Assembly: GCF_025369935.1 (NCBI RefSeq)
Contig: NZ_CP104467.1
Span: 2,735,001 to 2,799,000 of the forward strand
Direction: 5' to 3'
DNA: 64,000 nucleotides
DNA from: Paenibacillus andongensis
Lineage (GTDB): Bacteria; Bacillota; Bacilli; Paenibacillales; NBRC-103111
Positions 25,788 to 33,706 of this stretch are shown here, in pieces. The notes under the pieces were generated by a model. It saw only the letters and a list, made by a program, of their open reading frames with translations. It had not been told where the DNA came from and ran no database searches. Every line of letters begins with the position of its first letter. The first letter of the stretch is position 1. A program made the position numbers and the translations under genes.

Positions 25788-27233
25788 ATGAAAAGAAGAA
25801 TGCCTGTATTAGCATCCGTTGTAGCTTTAACTATGGCTTTAACAGCTTGTGGTGGCGGCAATTCCGGTACGAAAGCAACAACAACACCAGCAGGAACAAC
25901 TGCTCCAGCGGCTTCTGCCGGCGCCTCAACAGCTAAAGACACAATCACAGCTTTGCTGCCGCCGGTTTCACCGAACTACCAGAAAACTTTCGAACAAATG
26001 TCGAAAGACTTCACAGCATTGTATCCAAACCTGACTTTGAAAATCGAACCGGCAAGCTGGGAAGATATGAAACAGAAATTGGATACGCAAGTGAATGCAG
26101 GCAGCCCGCCGGATATTGCGTTCGGAGGCTCTGACGGCATCCCTAAATATCTGCAGCAAGGTTTGCTCATGGACATCACGGATGCAGCAACTCCTGAGAT
26201 GATTAGCGATTATGATAAAGCTCCGCTTGAATACATGAAGAACGGCAAAGGACTTTACGGCTTCCCGGCGTATATGGAAGTTCACGCTCTAGGCGGGAAC
26301 AAAGCGTTCTTGGAAAAGGCCGGCATCGATTGGAAAAAAGTACAAACGAGCGGTTGGACATACGATGAATTCCGCCAAGCGGTTAAAAAAGGCATCGTAA
26401 CGGAAAACGGCAAAACGCGCTACGGTTTCGTGTTCGCTGTTAAAGGTGTTGCTGCCGTTGACTACTTGGGTATCATGGCGAAAAATGCAGGAATGCCGCA
26501 CGCGTTTAATAAAGATTTGAAATATGCGTACACAAGCAAAAACTACCTAGGATTGCTCAAAGATCTTCGTCAGCTGATTGATGACGGCTCCATGCCGAAA
26601 GAGCTTAGCTCTGTAGACGCTGGCAAGCGTTGGAACATGTTCCTAACAGGCCAAACCATGATCACAGGTAAAGGTCTTGCTGTGTTTGAGAATTCCGCTA
26701 AAACAAATAACGCAAAGCTTAAAGCAAGTGACGCTAGTGCTGTAAAAGACAGCATCCCGGTTGATTATGTGGTATTGCCGGCTCCGACTTTCCAAGGTGC
26801 AAAACCATCATTCGCTACTGTCGTTGACGGTTACATGACATTCCGCGGTAAAAAGGAGCCTACGGCTGAGCACAAAGCGAATGTCGTTAAAGCGGCTTAC
26901 TTCTTAGCTAGCGGTAAAAATGCTGCTGCAACAAACAGTGATCTGTTCTCTGCACATATTACGCAAAGTGGAAAAAAAGCGGCTGAAAGCATGAAAATTG
27001 ACAGAAGCCCTGAGAACATCGCTGCTGTTGACTACATGCTGAAAAATGCCACACCGGCTCGTTCGGATATCCCGACAGAACTGGGTGCTAAAGCGATCAA
27101 ATTGGAAACAGAAGTTATCGTGCCTAAGTTCCAAGGTCTAATTGCAGGTGAAATTACTCCTGAAGCGATGTATGAAGCTGTGAAAACTGCTGCGATTGCT
27201 GCATTTGGCGCAGACGGCGTTGTGAAAGATTAA
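25788..27233 (+). CDS. Sugar-binding lipoprotein of the amino-sugar ABC importer
   Basis: 481-residue SBP_bac_1 lipoprotein: lipobox LTAC (Cys21), Gly/Thr/Ala-rich linker, then the binding fold (FTALYPNLTLKIEPASWEDMKQKLD, GSPPDIAFGG, WTYDEFRQAVKKG). It probably captures MurNAc, a muropeptide sugar or a disaccharide released from peptidoglycan; the ligand is inferred from murQ upstream and NamZ downstream. Codon use is highly regular, suggesting strong expression. AGGAGG sits 10 bp before ATG 25788, just after the tandem hairpins. Confidence 0.9.
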   Translation: MKRRMPVLASVVALTMALTACGGGNSGTKATTTPAGTTAPAASAGASTAKDTITALLPPVSPNYQKTFEQMSKDFTALYPNLTLKIEPASWEDMKQKLDTQVNAGSPPDIAFGGSDGIPKYLQQGLLMDITDAATPEMISDYDKAPLEYMKNGKGLYGFPAYMEVHALGGNKAFLEKAGIDWKKVQTSGWTYDEFRQAVKKGIVTENGKTRYGFVFAVKGVAAVDYLGIMAKNAGMPHAFNKDLKYAYTSKNYLGLLKDLRQLIDDGSMPKELSSVDAGKRWNMFLTGQTMITGKGLAVFENSAKTNNAKLKASDASAVKDSIPVDYVVLPAPTFQGAKPSFATVVDGYMTFRGKKEPTAEHKANVVKAAYFLASGKNAAATNSDLFSAHITQSGKKAAESMKIDRSPENIAAVDYMLKNATPARSDIPTELGAKAIKLETEVIVPKFQGLIAGEITPEAMYEAVKTAAIAAFGADGVVKD

Positions 27234-27249
27234 TCATAAGATGTAAACC

Positions 27250-27285
27250 TCGGATAGTCGTGATGCAGGTTGCGCGGCTATCCGA
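27250..27285 (+). terminator. Intercistronic hairpin after the binding-protein gene
   Basis: TCGGATAG (27250-27257) pairs with CTATCCGA (27278-27285), followed by ACTATTTTAA. The T-run is weak, so it may allow partial read-through and protect the 3' end of the binding-protein mRNA, lowering permease expression. Confidence 0.6.
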
Positions 27286-27333
27286 ACTATTTTAATCCGG
27301 GTTTTCTGAAACGGGGTTTGGGGGTTAGACAGT

Positions 27334-28239
27334 ATGGCAACGAATATCGCTAAACCGATGAAAAGAAAAGGAATTAAAGGAGAAGGTGCATGGGGATATG
27401 CATTCATCGCCGTCGCTCTGGTTGTTTTTGCGATGTTCACTGCGTATCCGGTCGTAAGCGCGTTTATCATTAGTCTCCAAGAATACAAACCTCTTGGTTC
27501 CACTTATGTTGGATTCGACAATTATGTCTCTACGGTGAAAGACGGTTTGTTTTGGCAAGCCATGCGCAATACCGTTGTCTATACGATTTTGACAGTGCCT
27601 GTTAACTTGTTCTTGTCCATGGTGATCGCTATTTTGATTCTGCCGCTTAGGAAAAAAACGCAGGGCTTTTTCAAAGGTGTATATTATTTGCCTGTAGTTG
27701 CTTCAGGTGTTGCTTTATCCGTCGTATGGCTTTGGATCTTCGATCCAATGGAAGGCGGAATTTTGAATCAGTTGATTCATTTCTTTGGCTTTACCAATCA
27801 GAACTGGCTCGGCTCAAGCAAAACGGCCATGTTCTCTTTGGTTCTGATGTCCTGGTTGTCCAGTCATGGCACAAGTATTATCATCTATCTGGCCGGTCTA
27901 CTTGGCATTGATGATACGTATTACGAGGCAGCGGAAATGGACGGAGCGAACTTTTTTCAAAAGCTGTGGCACATCGTTGTTCCTTCTTTGAAGCCAGCGA
28001 CGCTATTCCTGTTGGTGACGGGTGTTATTGGTTCATTCCAAGTGTTCCAAAACGCGTACCTCATGACCGGTGGCGGTCCGAACAATGCGACTACGATGGT
28101 TGGTCTACTGATTTTCAATAATGCCTTTACTTATTTTGAATTCGGTAAAGCCGCAGCGCAATCGTTGATTTTAGCTGTTATTATCGCGGGAATTTCGGTT
28201 ATCCAGTTCAAATACGCAGGAAAAGACGTCGAGTATTAA
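27334..28239 (+). CDS. Sugar ABC permease 1 (MsmF/MalF type)
   Basis: 301-residue integral membrane protein with six predicted helices. The EAA loop reads YYEAAEMDGANFFQKLWHIVVPSLKP. It forms the channel with permease 2. The locus has no ATPase gene; a shared MsmX/MsmK-type ATPase encoded elsewhere is the usual solution in this group. ATG 27334 is the start. Confidence 0.92.
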   Translation: MATNIAKPMKRKGIKGEGAWGYAFIAVALVVFAMFTAYPVVSAFIISLQEYKPLGSTYVGFDNYVSTVKDGLFWQAMRNTVVYTILTVPVNLFLSMVIAILILPLRKKTQGFFKGVYYLPVVASGVALSVVWLWIFDPMEGGILNQLIHFFGFTNQNWLGSSKTAMFSLVLMSWLSSHGTSIIIYLAGLLGIDDTYYEAAEMDGANFFQKLWHIVVPSLKPATLFLLVTGVIGSFQVFQNAYLMTGGGPNNATTMVGLLIFNNAFTYFEFGKAAAQSLILAVIIAGISVIQFKYAGKDVEY

Positions 28240-28243
28240 TAGC

Positions 28244-28310
28244 GGAGAGGCTTTGAGCTCCGCTCAAAGATCCCTAAGCGGAGAGACTTTGAGCTACGCT
28301 CAAAGATCCC
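28244..28310. repeat. Tandem 31-nt hairpin repeats between the two permease genes
   Basis: Copies at 28244-28274 (two base changes, one keeping the symmetric fold context) and 28280-28310 (exact match to the 25.7-kb units). The second copy is followed by the same TATATTAGGAGG ribosome binding site as at 25.77 kb. Confidence 0.85.
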
Positions 28311-28329
28311 TATATTAGGAGGATAATAA

Positions 28330-29190
28330 ATGGCTTTATACAGCAATCATGCAGGAAAACCTAGCGTAAAAACCTTTCGTAATTCAATCATTTTTATACT
28401 CCTTCTACTTTTTGCTTTGGCGACGATATTTCCGATCTATTTCATGGTCATTTCATCCTTTGCTGATCCGGTTGAGGCCGGAGCGGTAAGCTACTCCATT
28501 TTACCAAGCAAGTTTACATTCGCTTCCTTCAAATATTTCTTTGATTATAGCGAGTATTCGTATCGTTGGATTTTGAACTCGCTAATCGTGGCGACTACCG
28601 TGATGGTGTCCAATGTTATTTTTGCCAGCATGGCCGGATATGCATTTTCTAAACTTCGTTTTAAAGGGAGAGGCGTGCTGTTTGCGGTGCTGCTTGTCTC
28701 CATGATGATTCCTTACCAAGTTACGCAAGTTCCTTTGTATATTCTGGTTGTTAATGTGTTTGAGCTGCAAAATACGTACAGCGCGTTAATTATGCCGGGT
28801 ATCGTTACGGTATATAATATTTTTCTGGCTAAACAGTTTATGAGCAGCATCCCGAACGAGATTATGGAAAGCGCCAAGATCGAAGGGTGCAGCCAGTTCA
28901 CGATCTATTGGAGAATCATTCTGCCTTTGTCCAAAACCGTGCTTGCCGTCATGGCAATTCTAACGTTTATGGATAGCTGGAACACATTCTTCTGGCCTCT
29001 GCTTGTTACCAATACGATGGATATGCAGACGATTCAAGTCGGACTCAAAAACTTCCGTTTCGCCAATACGACGTTTATCGCGCCGATGATGGCGGGGGCT
29101 ACGATCTCTGCACTGCCGATGTTTATTCTTTTTTTCAGCTTGCAAAAGTACTTCTTAGAAGGTGTAACGGTAGGTGCGGTGAAGGGCTAA
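28330..29190 (+). CDS. Sugar ABC permease 2 (MsmG/MalG type)
   Basis: 286-residue integral membrane protein. The EAA-type loop is MESAKIEGCSQFTIYWRIILPLSKTVLAVM, and the C terminus ends in KYFLEGVTVGAVKG as in MalG-type permeases. It partners permease 1 and the lipoprotein upstream. It is separated from permease 1 by the hairpin pair, so its expression may be tuned separately. Confidence 0.92.
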   Translation: MALYSNHAGKPSVKTFRNSIIFILLLLFALATIFPIYFMVISSFADPVEAGAVSYSILPSKFTFASFKYFFDYSEYSYRWILNSLIVATTVMVSNVIFASMAGYAFSKLRFKGRGVLFAVLLVSMMIPYQVTQVPLYILVVNVFELQNTYSALIMPGIVTVYNIFLAKQFMSSIPNEIMESAKIEGCSQFTIYWRIILPLSKTVLAVMAILTFMDSWNTFFWPLLVTNTMDMQTIQVGLKNFRFANTTFIAPMMAGATISALPMFILFFSLQKYFLEGVTVGAVKG

Positions 29191-29224
29191 TACAAGCCGT
29201 GCTTGAGGGAGGTATCACATCAGC

Positions 29225-30193
29225 ATGATTGTGTCTTGGGATAATCAGTATAAGCATGCGGTTATTTCTTTATGGAATAAAGAAGCCGTGAAAGAAAGCT
29301 ATAAGGAGCTAACCGAACAAAGCTTTGAGTGTATTTTCACGGCGAACCCTTATTTTGATAGTCAAAATACGTTTATTTTATTGGAACAAAATGAGGTTAA
29401 AGGCTTTGCCTGCGGCTGTACAGGTGATGATCTGCCGCTTGGAGAAGTGGCTGGGTACATCACTTGCATCGTTCTAGCTGAAGACTTCAAAACCGATAAG
29501 AACTATCAAGGTATGTTAGACGCTTTGGAGCGTCGCTTTCAACAGCAGGGAAAAAAGCAAGGCGATGTTTTATTTTTTAACCCGATGTTATTGCCATGGT
29601 ATATACCGGGGACTCCGAAGCATGAGCATAACAATGCGCCGGGCGTGCCGATAGAAAGTAAATTGTATGCGTTTTTGCTGCGAGCAGGGTATGTGGAGCG
29701 TGCCAAAGAATGCGCCATGTATTTGAAGCTCGATGGTTTCACCATCCCGGAAGATATCAGAGCCAAGGAAGATAAAGCAGCTGCTGAAGGTTACACGGTG
29801 GAATTATTTGACCGGGAAAAGCATGATGGCGTGGATGAAATGCTGAATGGCTTTAATAATCTTTTTTGGCAAAAGGAAATCGGGCAATGCACGGCAGACG
29901 GTGTGCCGGTCGTCATTGCTGCATATAAAGGCAAGGTCATCGGATTTGCTGGTCCGGTCATTCGTCAGGACAACGGCAGGGGCTATTTCGCCGGAATCGG
30001 CGTTCTCCCTGAGCACGAGGGGCACGGTCTGGGCAGCATCCTGTTCTTCAAGCTGTGTGAAGCTTTTCGTTCGATCGGGACCGGCTACATGTCGCTCTAT
30101 ACGGGCAGTACGAACCCGGCTATCCGCATCTACGAGAAGGCAGGCTTCACAACCGTCAAACAATTTTCTGTTATGCGAAGGGAGTTTGTGTGA
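29225..30193 (+). CDS. Tandem GNAT acetyltransferase-like protein
   Basis: 322 residues with two GNAT-like halves. The C-terminal half (~200-322) is clear: YFAGIGVLPEHEGHGLGSILF contains the acetyl-CoA motif Q/RxxGxG/A in the form HEGHGLG, and NPAIRIYEKAGF follows. The N-terminal half is divergent. Expected reaction: N-acetylation of an amine, here possibly an amino sugar or a peptide amine. It is followed without a gap by a PIG-L type deacetylase, so an acetylation/deacetylation couple on the imported sugar is conceivable. This is inference from position. Confidence 0.8.
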   Translation: MIVSWDNQYKHAVISLWNKEAVKESYKELTEQSFECIFTANPYFDSQNTFILLEQNEVKGFACGCTGDDLPLGEVAGYITCIVLAEDFKTDKNYQGMLDALERRFQQQGKKQGDVLFFNPMLLPWYIPGTPKHEHNNAPGVPIESKLYAFLLRAGYVERAKECAMYLKLDGFTIPEDIRAKEDKAAAEGYTVELFDREKHDGVDEMLNGFNNLFWQKEIGQCTADGVPVVIAAYKGKVIGFAGPVIRQDNGRGYFAGIGVLPEHEGHGLGSILFFKLCEAFRSIGTGYMSLYTGSTNPAIRIYEKAGFTTVKQFSVMRREFV

Positions 30194-30901
30194 ATGAGCG
30201 AGGAAAAATTATCGATATTAGCCATCGGTGGCCATGTTGGTGATGCCGAATTAACGGCAGGGGGCGTATTGGCAAGTCACTTTTTGAAAGGTGACCGTAT
30301 TGCGACTCTGGCGCTGACAGCAGGTGAACGCGGCGTTCCGGCAGGACAAGATATGGCCGAATATCGTGTGCAGAAAGTGAATGAGGCGAAAACTTTTGCC
30401 GAGATGCTGGGCGGGGAAGCGTTCGTATTCGACGATATTCCTGACGGCGAGCTGCAAGATAACCAAGAAATGCGTTTTCGCGTATGCGATGTCATTCGTC
30501 AAGTTCGTCCGAACGTCATTATTACGCATTGGAAGAACAGCATGCACAAGGATCATATGACAACACACCGCATCGTCAATGACGCTCGCTTTTTTGCCGC
30601 GTTGCCGACATTTGAGCGGGAGCTTCCTGCCCATTTTGCGCAGAGATTGTATTATGCCGAGAACTGGGAAGATGCCGTTGACTATCGTCCGTATGTGTAT
30701 GTCGACTACGACCAGGAAGCCTTTGATCTATGGGTGAAGGCGGTCTCCACGCACTGGTTCGTAACCGGCAGTAAGTCCTTCCAGTACCTGGAATACTATA
30801 AGCATCTGATGCGTGTCCGCGGAATTGAAGCCAGAAAGCAATATGCACAAACCTTCATGATTCCAGAAGAAAATATGCGTGTTCTCAAAACTGAATTATA
30901 A
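30194..30901 (+). CDS. PIG-L (LmbE) family deacetylase-like protein with altered motif
   Basis: 235 residues, LmbE-like fold. The canonical AHPDDE motif is replaced by GGHVGDAE: H14 and D17 can still bind zinc, but the usual catalytic-base Asp is G16. A second motif HKDHMTTH (118-125) supplies the other His ligands. Family enzymes remove acetyl from N-acetylglucosaminyl compounds. Loss of the base may mean a changed mechanism, a different base, or no hydrolysis. ATG 30194 immediately follows the previous stop. It lies in the MurNAc locus and probably acts on a sugar-derived substrate. Confidence 0.8.
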   Translation: MSEEKLSILAIGGHVGDAELTAGGVLASHFLKGDRIATLALTAGERGVPAGQDMAEYRVQKVNEAKTFAEMLGGEAFVFDDIPDGELQDNQEMRFRVCDVIRQVRPNVIITHWKNSMHKDHMTTHRIVNDARFFAALPTFERELPAHFAQRLYYAENWEDAVDYRPYVYVDYDQEAFDLWVKAVSTHWFVTGSKSFQYLEYYKHLMRVRGIEARKQYAQTFMIPEENMRVLKTEL

Positions 30902-30904
30902 AAA

Positions 30905-30972
30905 ATAAAACCAACCTCTACACGCGGCTGTTCATTCATCAATGGCCTCGTTAGGGGTTTTCTCAACTTTGG
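30905..30972. repeat. Dispersed intergenic repeat, copy 2
   Basis: Counterpart of 9677-9741. It lies between the deacetylase and namZ-like genes, starts ATAAAACC and ends with GGTTTTCTCA plus ACTTTGG. The CCTCTA/TAGGGG arms are partly changed, but the central AATGGCCTCGTTAG is kept. Confidence 0.6.
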
Positions 30973-31006
30973 CTTTGGGTAAAGTGACAAAATGTGGGAG
31001 GCAGCT

Positions 31007-32146
31007 ATGATCAGAAACGGTATTGATTGCATTGGGCAGTACAATCAACTATTCAAAGGGAAACGATTGGGACTCATTACGGCCCCTACCGGCTTAAACA
31101 ATGATTTCGTATCCACCATTCAAATTCTGCATGAGAATTTCAATCTGACAGCCCTGTTTTCACCGGAACACGGTGTGCGTGGAGATCAAGCTGCAGGCGC
31201 CTTGGTAGAAACATATCTGGACCCTATCACACAGGTGCCGGTGTATAGTTTGTACCGTAAAGATTCTAAGCGCCTAAGCCAGGAAATGCTGGAAGAGGTA
31301 GATATGGTCGTCTATGATATTCAGGACGTGGGCACACGGTACTACACTTTTATTTACACAATGCTGTATGCTCTGGAAGACTGTGCGAAAGCAGGCAAGC
31401 CATTTGTCATTTTGGACCGGATCAACCCACTGGATGGGGTGACGGTAGAAGGAAACATTTTAAAGCAGGACTATCAATCGTTTGTTGGCAATTATCCGCT
31501 TTGTGTGCGTTACGGCCTGACTGCCGGTGAGGTGGCCACCATGGCTAACGATCAGATGAACTGGCATTGTGATCTGCATGTGATACGCGCTGAAGGCTGG
31601 GAGCGGAAGATGCAGTTCGCTGATACCGGTCGACACTGGGTGATGCCCTCTTTGGGGATTCCCCGGTTTGACACGGCATTGCTGTATCCCGGCACTTGTA
31701 TATTTGAAGGCACCAACATGTCTGAAGGAAGAGGAACCACAGTTCCTTTTGAAATTGTAGGAGCTCCGTTCATCGACGGCGAGCAGCTGGCGGATGAGAT
31801 GAACCGTAAGAAACTGCCTGGGGTCGTTTTCCGACCGGTCTATTTTAAACCGACCTTTTCCAAATTTCAGGGTGAGTCATGCAGCGGCGTTCAGCTTCAT
31901 GTATTGGATACTCGAGCCATTCGGCCTTTGGAGACAGCTATTACACTGATGTATACCGTTAAGCGTAACTATGAACAATTTGCTTTCCTTCCGCCTCTTA
32001 AAGAGGGGTCTAGGCCTTTTATTGATTTGTTGTGTGGGGATAAGATCTACCGTGAAGACTCATTAGATGTTTCGGTATTGTTGGAGCAATTTCGGGACGA
32101 AAGCCGGGAATTCGAACAGATGAAACAGCAGTATCATCTATATTGA
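31007..32146 (+). CDS. namZ: NamZ-like (DUF1343, GH171) exo-beta-N-acetylmuramidase
   Basis: 379 residues. Motifs of the DUF1343 family are present: LFSPEHGVRGDQAAG, VYDIQDVGTRYYTFIYTM, LDRINPLDG and CIFEGTNMSEGRGTTVPFE. The characterised family member of Bacillus subtilis releases MurNAc from the non-reducing end of peptidoglycan fragments and is secreted. Here the N terminus (MIRNGIDCIGQYNQLFKG) has no signal peptide, so the protein is probably cytoplasmic and would act on imported MurNAc-GlcNAc type fragments. ATG 31007 has GGGAGG 5 nt upstream; an ATG at 30992 lies ahead of that site. It is the last gene of the locus. Confidence 0.88.
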   Translation: MIRNGIDCIGQYNQLFKGKRLGLITAPTGLNNDFVSTIQILHENFNLTALFSPEHGVRGDQAAGALVETYLDPITQVPVYSLYRKDSKRLSQEMLEEVDMVVYDIQDVGTRYYTFIYTMLYALEDCAKAGKPFVILDRINPLDGVTVEGNILKQDYQSFVGNYPLCVRYGLTAGEVATMANDQMNWHCDLHVIRAEGWERKMQFADTGRHWVMPSLGIPRFDTALLYPGTCIFEGTNMSEGRGTTVPFEIVGAPFIDGEQLADEMNRKKLPGVVFRPVYFKPTFSKFQGESCSGVQLHVLDTRAIRPLETAITLMYTVKRNYEQFAFLPPLKEGSRPFIDLLCGDKIYREDSLDVSVLLEQFRDESREFEQMKQQYHLY

Positions 32147-32314
32147 GGCGTTTTAGTGCGTCTAAATGTACGGTGAAATTAAAGTATTAGACTTCCGCTT
32201 CAATGAACGTCAACATGCAATCCGTCTCTCTCATGCCCCTTTTGCAAATGTCTCGAACTCTTTTAATTTCTTCCTCATATACTAGATTAGTAAAGTAGGA
32301 GGGAGATGAGAGAG

Positions 32315-32839
32315 ATGAGTCGTTTAACCGTAGTTTCGCTTCGCAAAGTCGCTAACCGGACGCTGCCAATTTATCAAAAGATTGCAGGTGACGCGGTCTA
32401 TGCGACACGCTTGACGCAAGCGATCCGGAGCAACAATCTCAACGCGCTTGGCCAACTGCTGCGGCAAGCTACATTTGGTTTCAACGATTTCGGAACGAAC
32501 GGCTTTGGGTTCAACATCGGTTTTGCAGCTCCGCTGCCAGCGAATCAAGTGGAGAATGCCATTACCAAGAGAGGCACGGTGAAGCCGACGACGGTCAGCT
32601 TACGAAGTATTGCGAGACGGCTGTTGCGCCTGTTGCGCAGGATTGCCGCCGATAAAGCATTTGCAACCCAACTCGTGCTGGCTGCACGGAAAAGCAACAA
32701 TCTTAGGCTCCGCGCGCTAGTAGCGCCGCTGCTGCCGTCGGGCAGCTTAGTAGCGGCACGTGGCGATTCGACTGGCATCGTGTTGGAGATCAAAGCCTCG
32801 ACCGGCGCTGTTTTTGTTACTCAATTCTTTGTTCTATAG
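32315..32839 (+). CDS. Uncharacterised protein with internal duplication
   Basis: 174 residues from ATG 32315, with AGGAGGGAG upstream; an ATG at 32306 is too close to it. Not recognised as a known family. Residues ~5-52 and ~92-141 are two copies of one unit (VSLRKVANR...IAGDAVYATRL against VSLRSIARR...IAADKAFATQL, each with SNNL), about 45% identical by eye. They are linked by a Gly/Phe/Asn-rich stretch (TFGFNDFGTNGFGFNIGF). The units are basic and amphipathic. No signal peptide is seen. A monocistronic unit with its own terminator. The DNA- or membrane-binding possibility is open. Confidence 0.7.
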   Translation: MSRLTVVSLRKVANRTLPIYQKIAGDAVYATRLTQAIRSNNLNALGQLLRQATFGFNDFGTNGFGFNIGFAAPLPANQVENAITKRGTVKPTTVSLRSIARRLLRLLRRIAADKAFATQLVLAARKSNNLRLRALVAPLLPSGSLVAARGDSTGIVLEIKASTGAVFVTQFFVL

Positions 32840-32870
32840 AATGTAAATAACTCAGCCGTGAAAAAATAAC

Positions 32871-32911
32871 AGAAGGAGCATGTTCCTGAATGAAATCAGA
32901 ACATGCTTCTT
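32871..32911. terminator. Bidirectional terminator
   Basis: AGAAG-GAGCATGTTC (32871-32885) pairs with GAACATGCTTCT (32899-32910), one bulge. It is T-rich downstream on + and has ATTTTTT downstream on -, so it serves the duplication protein and the SDR operon. Confidence 0.75.
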
Positions 32912-32966
32912 TGTATCAGGTTGCGTCAAGCTATTCGCCCTTTTTCTATATATTATCCTTGCATCC

Positions 32967-33680
32967 TTAAGTCAAAATATGTCCACCCTCAACGTGAAGA
33001 ACCGTTCCGGTCACGAAACCATTTTGGATCAAGTACAGTACACTTTGTGCGACATCTTCTGCTTTGCCAACTCGCTTCACAGGGAGTTTGTTCGCCACCG
33101 TTGTATAAAACTGATTGCGCGATTCTTCTGGCATTTTACTGCGCGAAGGCGTATCAATAATACCAGGTGAAACGATGTTTACTCGAATAGGAGCAAGCTC
33201 CAAAGCCAAGGTTTGACCTAGATTCGCAACTGCTGCATTAACAGCGCCAAGTGTAGCAGAACCAACCATCGATTTGTAGGCAACGACGCCAGAGAATAAG
33301 GTGATTGATCCGTTCGCTGAAATTTTCGGTGCGCCGTATTTAGCGGCATAGTATTGGCCCCAAAATTTGTTTTCGAACAACTGCCGGGCTTGGGCAGTAT
33401 CCGTTTGAAGGAATGATCCGCCAGATGTTTCCGCTGCGCTTACCACAAGATGATCGAACTGGCCGACTGTTTCAAAGAAAGATTGCATTTGCTCTTCTTG
33501 AGTTGTGTCCAGCGTGTAAACCGCAGCTCGAGATCCCAACTCCTCTTTTGCCTTCTGCAACTTACCCTCGGAACGACTGGCAATGATTACTTCCGCTCCA
33601 AGCGTTATTGCTTGTTTAGCTGTTTCCAATCCAATCCCGGAGCTTCCGCCGATAATCACTACTTTTTGATTCTGTAACAT
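32967..33680 (-). CDS. Atypical short-chain dehydrogenase/reductase
   Basis: 237 residues with a Rossmann NAD(P) site (VVIIGGSSGIGLETAK, ASRSEGK) and the C-terminal PIRVNIVSPGIIDTP of SDRs. The catalytic YxxxK is missing: the segment aligned with it reads LGAVN in GSATLGAVNAAVANLG. This pattern is known to me from a divergent SDR subgroup, so it may bind cofactor without classical catalysis. It lies 26 bp after the MdaB-like gene on the same strand and probably shares its transcript. AGGAGG-like sequence precedes ATG 33680. Confidence 0.85.
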   Translation of the reverse strand: MLQNQKVVIIGGSSGIGLETAKQAITLGAEVIIASRSEGKLQKAKEELGSRAAVYTLDTTQEEQMQSFFETVGQFDHLVVSAAETSGGSFLQTDTAQARQLFENKFWGQYYAAKYGAPKISANGSITLFSGVVAYKSMVGSATLGAVNAAVANLGQTLALELAPIRVNIVSPGIIDTPSRSKMPEESRNQFYTTVANKLPVKRVGKAEDVAQSVLYLIQNGFVTGTVLHVEGGHILT

Positions 33681-33706
33681 ATTTATTCCTCCTAATTTTG
33701 TATTTG

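Noticed and set aside
25700..28310. CRISPR-like repeats
   Set aside because: Only two units at each place, 5-nt spacers and strong hairpins; no cas genes and no array.
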